Under the pieces are notes generated by a model. The model was not told the DNA's origin. It was given only the letters and a program-made list of their open reading frames with translations, and did not search any database. Of a DNA stretch of 64,000 nt, positions 58,395-64,000 are shown one piece after another. The translations under genes and the position numbers were made by a program. The stretch lies in the NCBI RefSeq assembly GCF_001005725.1, contig NZ_LBIC01000001.1, positions 456,001 through 520,000 of the forward strand, read 5' to 3'. Each line of letters begins with the position of its first letter. Within the stretch, counting starts at the first letter, position 1. The stretch is from Sphingobium chungbukense (GTDB lineage: Bacteria; Pseudomonadota; Alphaproteobacteria; Sphingomonadales; Sphingomonadaceae).

Positions 58395-60447
58395 TCTCAT
58401 TCCGGCCACGGTGCTGAATCGCAAAGCTGTCGTCTACGTTCGGCAGTCCACCCCGGGCCAGGTCCAGAACAACCTGGAGAGCCAGCGGCGCCAATATGAA
58501 CTTGTCGATGTCGCGCGCCGCTGGGGATTCCGTGATGTCGAAGTGATCGACGATGACCTCGGCCGTTCCGCCAGTGGCGCTGTCGACCGCCCTGGTTTCG
58601 AACGACTGGTGAGCGGCCTGTGCACAGGTATGGTCGGCGCAGTGCTCTGCTTCGACGCATCGCGCCTTTCCCGTAATGGCCGAGGCTGGCATCACCTCCT
58701 GGAACTGTGCGGCTTGGTGGAAGCGCGCGTGATCGATCTCGACGGCGTGTACGATCCTTGTCGACCGAACGATCGCTTGTTGTTGGGCATGAAGGGCAGC
58801 ATCAGCGAGTTTGAGCTCGGCATTTTGCGAACGCGCATGCTCGACGCGGCGCGCGCCAAAGCACGACGGGGGGAACTGCGCCTCAGTGTTCCGATCGGCT
58901 ATATCTGGCACCGTGATTATGGCCTGGGGCTTGATCCTGATCTCCGGGTGCAGGAGGCGATCCGTCTTATCTTTTCGCGCTTCCGCGAGCTTGGTAGCGC
59001 CCGCCAGGTGCTGATTTCGCTCACCGCGGACAATTTCCATTTCCCCCGTCCTTCTGACGGGCGCAAAACGGTGTCCTTCGATTGGGTGCCGCTTCGCTAT
59101 CGAAGCGTTATTTCGATCCTGAAGAACCCGTTCTACGCTGGGGCCTATGCCTATGGTAAAAGCGAGAAGCGAACAGAGATTGTCGATGGCAGGGCTCGCA
59201 AAAGCTACGGCCATGGCAAGCCTTTTGGAACGTGGGAAGTGCTGCTCCAGGATCATCATGAAGGCTACATTGCTTGGAGCGAGTTTGAGAGGAACCAGAG
59301 CCTTATTGCCGTCAATACCTTTGCACAGAAGGGCGGCATCAAGTCGGGTCGTGGCGGCCAGGCATTGCTCGCTGGTCTGCTCACCTGTGGCCAATGTGGC
59401 AGGCGGTTGTCTGTTAGCTATAGGGGGCGGCCAAGCCATCCCTATTATCAATGCAAACGTATCAACCAAATGCTGGCCAAACCCCGATGCATGACTTTTG
59501 GCGCGTCTCGGATCGATCCTGCTATCGGCAAAGAGATATTGAGCGCCGTAACGCCAATGGCAATCGAGGCCGCAATGGAAGCTGACCGGGTGCATCGGGA
59601 TAATCTGGAAGAGCGACACCGCATGGTGGAGCTGGACTTGCAGCAAGCACGATACGAGGCATCTCTCGCTGAACGCCGCTATGCCGCTTGCGACCCTGAC
59701 AACCGCCTGATCGCTGCCCAACTTGAGAAGAGTTGGGAAGCAGCGCTCAGGCGCGTGGAAACCTGTGAAGCTGCTTTGACCCAGGCACGACAAATCGACC
59801 TTGGCATCCCAATCCCCGATTTTGCTGGCATTGCCACTGACTTGGAGGCTGCTTGGCGCGCACCAAACGTCGATATGCGTTGTCGCCAGCAACTCCTGCG
59901 CACCCTCGTGACTGATATAGTCGCCGATGTCGACGAAGAGCAACGTGCAGTCATTTTGACGATCCACTGGAAAGGTGGTCAACACTCTCAACTGCATATT
60001 CGCAAACCGAACCCTGGCGAACATGGCCAGAGTACGCCGGAGGCCGCCCTTGCCGTCATGCGGTCCATGGCTACCCGATGGTCCGACGCCGACATTGCCG
60101 CCACTCTCAACCGGATGGGGATGCAGACCGGACAAGGAAAAACGTGGACCGCGCGCCGTGTCGGGGCACTGCGCACGGTCCATAAAATCCACGGATACCG
60201 ATCTGCCGAAAAAAATGGAGAGTGGCTCACACTGACCGAAGCCGCGAAAAAGCTTGGTGTTACTCCCCATCGTGTCCGTCGACTGATCAAGGAGGGCGTG
60301 CTCCCTACCGAGCAGGTTGTCCCCGATGCGCCGCACCAGATCCGAGCCACAGACCTGGAAAAGGACGAGGTGACCCAGTTTCCGCGTTACAGAGGCCCGT
60401 GTCGCATCAAAATGGAAAACCAAAAGTCCCTGTTTCCGGACGTTTGA
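58381..60447 (+). CDS. Large serine recombinase with C-terminal HTH
   Basis: This 688-residue protein has an N-terminal resolvase domain (YVRQSTPGQV, nucleophile Ser23; DASRLSRNGRGW), a recombinase domain (~170-320; ILKNPFYAGAYAYG), a zinc ribbon (CGQC ... YYQCKR ... PRC, ~335-370), a coiled coil (~400-470) and, unusually, a C-terminal excisionase/MerR-like HTH (LTLTEAAKKLGVTPHRVRRL, ~613-640). It should insert and excise the element by site-specific exchange. Its codon use looks a little less GC-biased than its chromosomal neighbours. Intact. Confidence 0.93.
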   Translation: MTGNNLIPATVLNRKAVVYVRQSTPGQVQNNLESQRRQYELVDVARRWGFRDVEVIDDDLGRSASGAVDRPGFERLVSGLCTGMVGAVLCFDASRLSRNGRGWHHLLELCGLVEARVIDLDGVYDPCRPNDRLLLGMKGSISEFELGILRTRMLDAARAKARRGELRLSVPIGYIWHRDYGLGLDPDLRVQEAIRLIFSRFRELGSARQVLISLTADNFHFPRPSDGRKTVSFDWVPLRYRSVISILKNPFYAGAYAYGKSEKRTEIVDGRARKSYGHGKPFGTWEVLLQDHHEGYIAWSEFERNQSLIAVNTFAQKGGIKSGRGGQALLAGLLTCGQCGRRLSVSYRGRPSHPYYQCKRINQMLAKPRCMTFGASRIDPAIGKEILSAVTPMAIEAAMEADRVHRDNLEERHRMVELDLQQARYEASLAERRYAACDPDNRLIAAQLEKSWEAALRRVETCEAALTQARQIDLGIPIPDFAGIATDLEAAWRAPNVDMRCRQQLLRTLVTDIVADVDEEQRAVILTIHWKGGQHSQLHIRKPNPGEHGQSTPEAALAVMRSMATRWSDADIAATLNRMGMQTGQGKTWTARRVGALRTVHKIHGYRSAEKNGEWLTLTEAAKKLGVTPHRVRRLIKEGVLPTEQVVPDAPHQIRATDLEKDEVTQFPRYRGPCRIKMENQKSLFPDV

Positions 60448-60478
60448 AGAGGAGGTGCATAATGAAACGGTCGTGGCC

Positions 60479-60697
60479 CTGGGCAGAAAATCATGGCTCT
60501 TCGCTGGTTCAGACCGCGGCGGTCAGCGCACGGCCTTCATGCTGAGCCTCATCGGTACGGCAAAGCTCAACGACATCGATCCGCAGGCATGGCTAGCCGA
60601 CGTCCTCGCGCGCATCGCCGACATCCCCCAGAACCGTCTCCATGAACTGCTCCCCTGGAACTGGCGCACCGCAGAGGATCAACGCGAAGCCGCCTGA
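60479..60697 (+). pseudogene. tnpC: IS66 TnpC transposase, 3' part
   Basis: The C-terminal 72 codons of TnpC: LGRKSWLFAGSDRGGQRTAF, IGTAKLNDIDPQAWLADVLA and HELLPWNW, the standard IS66 C-terminus. Joined to the 5' part at 57894 it gives 541 residues without a frame change. A GTG at 60455 could start a short hybrid product reading through the right end of the insert. Confidence 0.92.
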
Positions 60698-60701
60698 TCC
60701 G

Positions 60702-60722
60702 CGGCCTTCACCGAATGCCTAC
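60702..60722 (-). repeat. IS66 right terminal inverted repeat
   Basis: Read inward it is GTAGGCATTCGGTGAAGGCC, matching the left end at 16 of 21 positions, 5 bp after the tnpC stop. Confidence 0.8.
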
Positions 60723-60741
60723 GGATTGATGAGGGTTATGT

Positions 60742-60800
60742 TGGTTGCGGGGGCATGATTTGCGTCCGCGACCTTCAGGTTGTGCGCCTGACGGGACGGC
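60742..60800 (-). pseudogene. Decayed copy of the tRNA-fMet 3' half
   Basis: From the terminal CCA inwards the minus strand matches the intact tRNA-fMet at 60900-60976: GGTTGCGGG, then ACCTTCAGGTT and GCCTGACG, with changed anticodon (CAC instead of CAT), a broken T-stem, and no match in the D-arm and acceptor 5' half. It is therefore a tRNA remnant, not a working tRNA. Confidence 0.7.
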
Positions 60801-60833
60801 AGCCCAAGAGTCGGTCCTGGGGAACGACGACAG

Positions 60834-60857
60834 CCCGATGATCCGGGGATCATCGGG
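60834..60857 (-). terminator. Hairpin after tRNA-fMet, possible rRNA operon terminator
   Basis: CCCGATGATCC and GGATCATCGGG are perfect 11-bp arms with a GG loop, 43 bases after the tRNA on the minus strand. No T-run follows, so terminator function is likely but unproven. Confidence 0.55.
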
Positions 60858-60899
60858 CCAAGTCATCTGACTTCTGGGGGATGCGGAAGAGCGACCTCT

Positions 60900-60976
<77 letters not shown>

Positions 60977-61040
60977 CCAGAGGCGCGACCGGAGGTCGCT
61001 GAACATTGTGAATGGGTTTTTATCAAAGCGCGAGCTGTAA

Positions 61041-61159
61041 TGCCTGGCGACGCCCTACTCTTCCGGGGCTTGAGCCACAGTACCATCGGCGCAGACTGGT
61101 TTCACGGCCGAGTTCGGGATGGGATCGGGTGGGTCACAGACGCTATGGTCACCAAGCAA
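61041..61159 (-). rRNA. rrf: 5S ribosomal RNA
   Basis: The minus strand reads TTGCTTGGTGACCATAGCGT near the 5' end, CCCGATCCCATCCCGAACTC in the conserved middle, and ends GCCAGGCA, with the terminal helix pairing. About 119 nt. Confidence 0.95.
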
Positions 61160-61286
61160 TAGAGCTTGCGCTTTGGGTTTTAATCGGTGCCGTGCATTTT
61201 ACGGTAGATATATCTGGCATGAGGTTGATCACCACATTCAATGGCTGACGCTGGTTTGTGTCCAGTGTTGTCATTGATGGTGGGAC
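61160..61286 (-). other. 23S-5S spacer
   Basis: Transcribed spacer of about 127 bp between 5S and 23S rRNA with no gene in it. Its ends are approximate because the mature 23S 3' end is not exactly placed. Confidence 0.7.

Positions 61287-64000
<2,714 letters not shown>

Larger units (their letters stand above)
57895..60478 (+). mobile_element. Nested serine-recombinase element inside tnpC
   Basis: A 2,584-bp insert splits tnpC between codons for GIA and LGRK. Only the 3-base word GCC is shared by the two junctions, as expected of serine-recombinase strand exchange with a 2-bp core and no target duplication. It encodes a small conserved-looking protein, a second small protein and a large serine recombinase on the same strand as tnpC. 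Removing it restores the tnpC frame exactly. No other cargo is present. Confidence 0.88.
55640..60722 (+). mobile_element. IS66-family insertion sequence, split by a nested element
   Basis: The element carries tnpA, tnpB and tnpC in the usual IS66 order. Its ends are imperfect inverted repeats: GTAAGCAAGCCGTGAAGGGCG at the left and GTAGGCATTCGGTGAAGGCCG (as read from the right end), 16 of 21 matching. Without the insert at 57895-60478 it is 2,499 bp, the expected IS66 size. The 8 bases flanking each end (GGCGAATG and GGATTGAT) do not match, so the usual target duplication is missing. Confidence 0.9.

Noticed and set aside
58135..60423. 762-residue open frame antisense to the recombinase
   Set aside because: It mirrors the serine recombinase, which has catalytic and zinc motifs on the plus strand.
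55632..60730. 8-bp target duplication around IS66
   Set aside because: The flanking bases GGCGAATG and GGATTGAT do not match, so I do not claim one.
60742..60800. Functional tRNA-Val(CAC)
   Set aside because: The T-stem is unpaired and the D-arm and 5' acceptor half are missing.

Overview
The window comes from a GC-rich alphaproteobacterium, most likely a sphingomonad (Sphingomonadaceae). The signs are a plant-type glutamate-cysteine ligase, a quinone-linked PyrD, a complete ybgC-tolQRAB-pal cluster, an Rrf2-sufB pair, an SMC next to twin DsbA-like proteins, a large TonB-dependent receptor, and GC-rich palindromic repeats in the gaps. I cannot name the genus from the sequence alone. About 55 kb is ordinary chromosomal gene content. 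The last 8.4 kb holds a nested mobile element and one end of a ribosomal RNA operon.

Layout. 1-3.7 kb (minus): Rrf2 regulator and sufB, followed by a DUF559 nuclease-like gene bounded by inverted copies of a GC-rich repeat, then an AraC regulator with a possible small RNA or attenuator upstream. 4-6.8 kb (plus): pyrD and a frame-broken gamma-glutamyltransferase. 6.8-11.3 kb: sufE and small membrane proteins, then a phage-shock (psp) operon with a well-matched sigma-54 promoter facing divergent pspF. 11.4-17.2 kb: 3-hydroxyacyl-CoA dehydrogenase, then the Tol-Pal operon, in which tolA is frame-broken. 17.2-22.2 kb (minus): a MarR-controlled aromatic-acid/drug efflux operon (FUSC, DUF1656, membrane fusion protein, outer-membrane factor). 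22.4-33.1 kb: M16 and M28 peptidases, clpB and a TonB receptor. 33.4-46 kb: M23 peptidase, xseA/purD divergent pair, acyltransferase/SGNH divergent pair, the mutY-nudC-pmbA-IMPase run, and a DUF721-dsbA-dsbA-smc run. 46-55.6 kb: smc, a phospholipase-D-type synthase, ubiA, rsmE, gshA and an isoprenylcysteine-methyltransferase-like membrane protein.

The most interesting part is 55.6-60.7 kb. A complete IS66-family element (tnpA, tnpB, tnpC, imperfect terminal inverted repeats) has its transposase gene tnpC split in frame by a 2,584-bp element carrying a large serine recombinase and two small companion genes. Removing the insert restores a 541-codon tnpC. Joining the two ends of the insert, as in an excised circle, puts a strong ribosome-binding site and ATG in frame with the first companion gene. 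This suggests a small serine-recombinase element that uses a conserved IS66 transposase motif as its attachment site. Next to it lie a decayed tRNA-fMet copy, an intact tRNA-fMet, 5S rRNA and most of 23S rRNA, all on the minus strand.

Three genes (ggt, tolA and an HhH-domain membrane protein) each lack one base, in a run of C in every case. The shared sign and context point to consensus-sequence errors at least as strongly as to real mutations.
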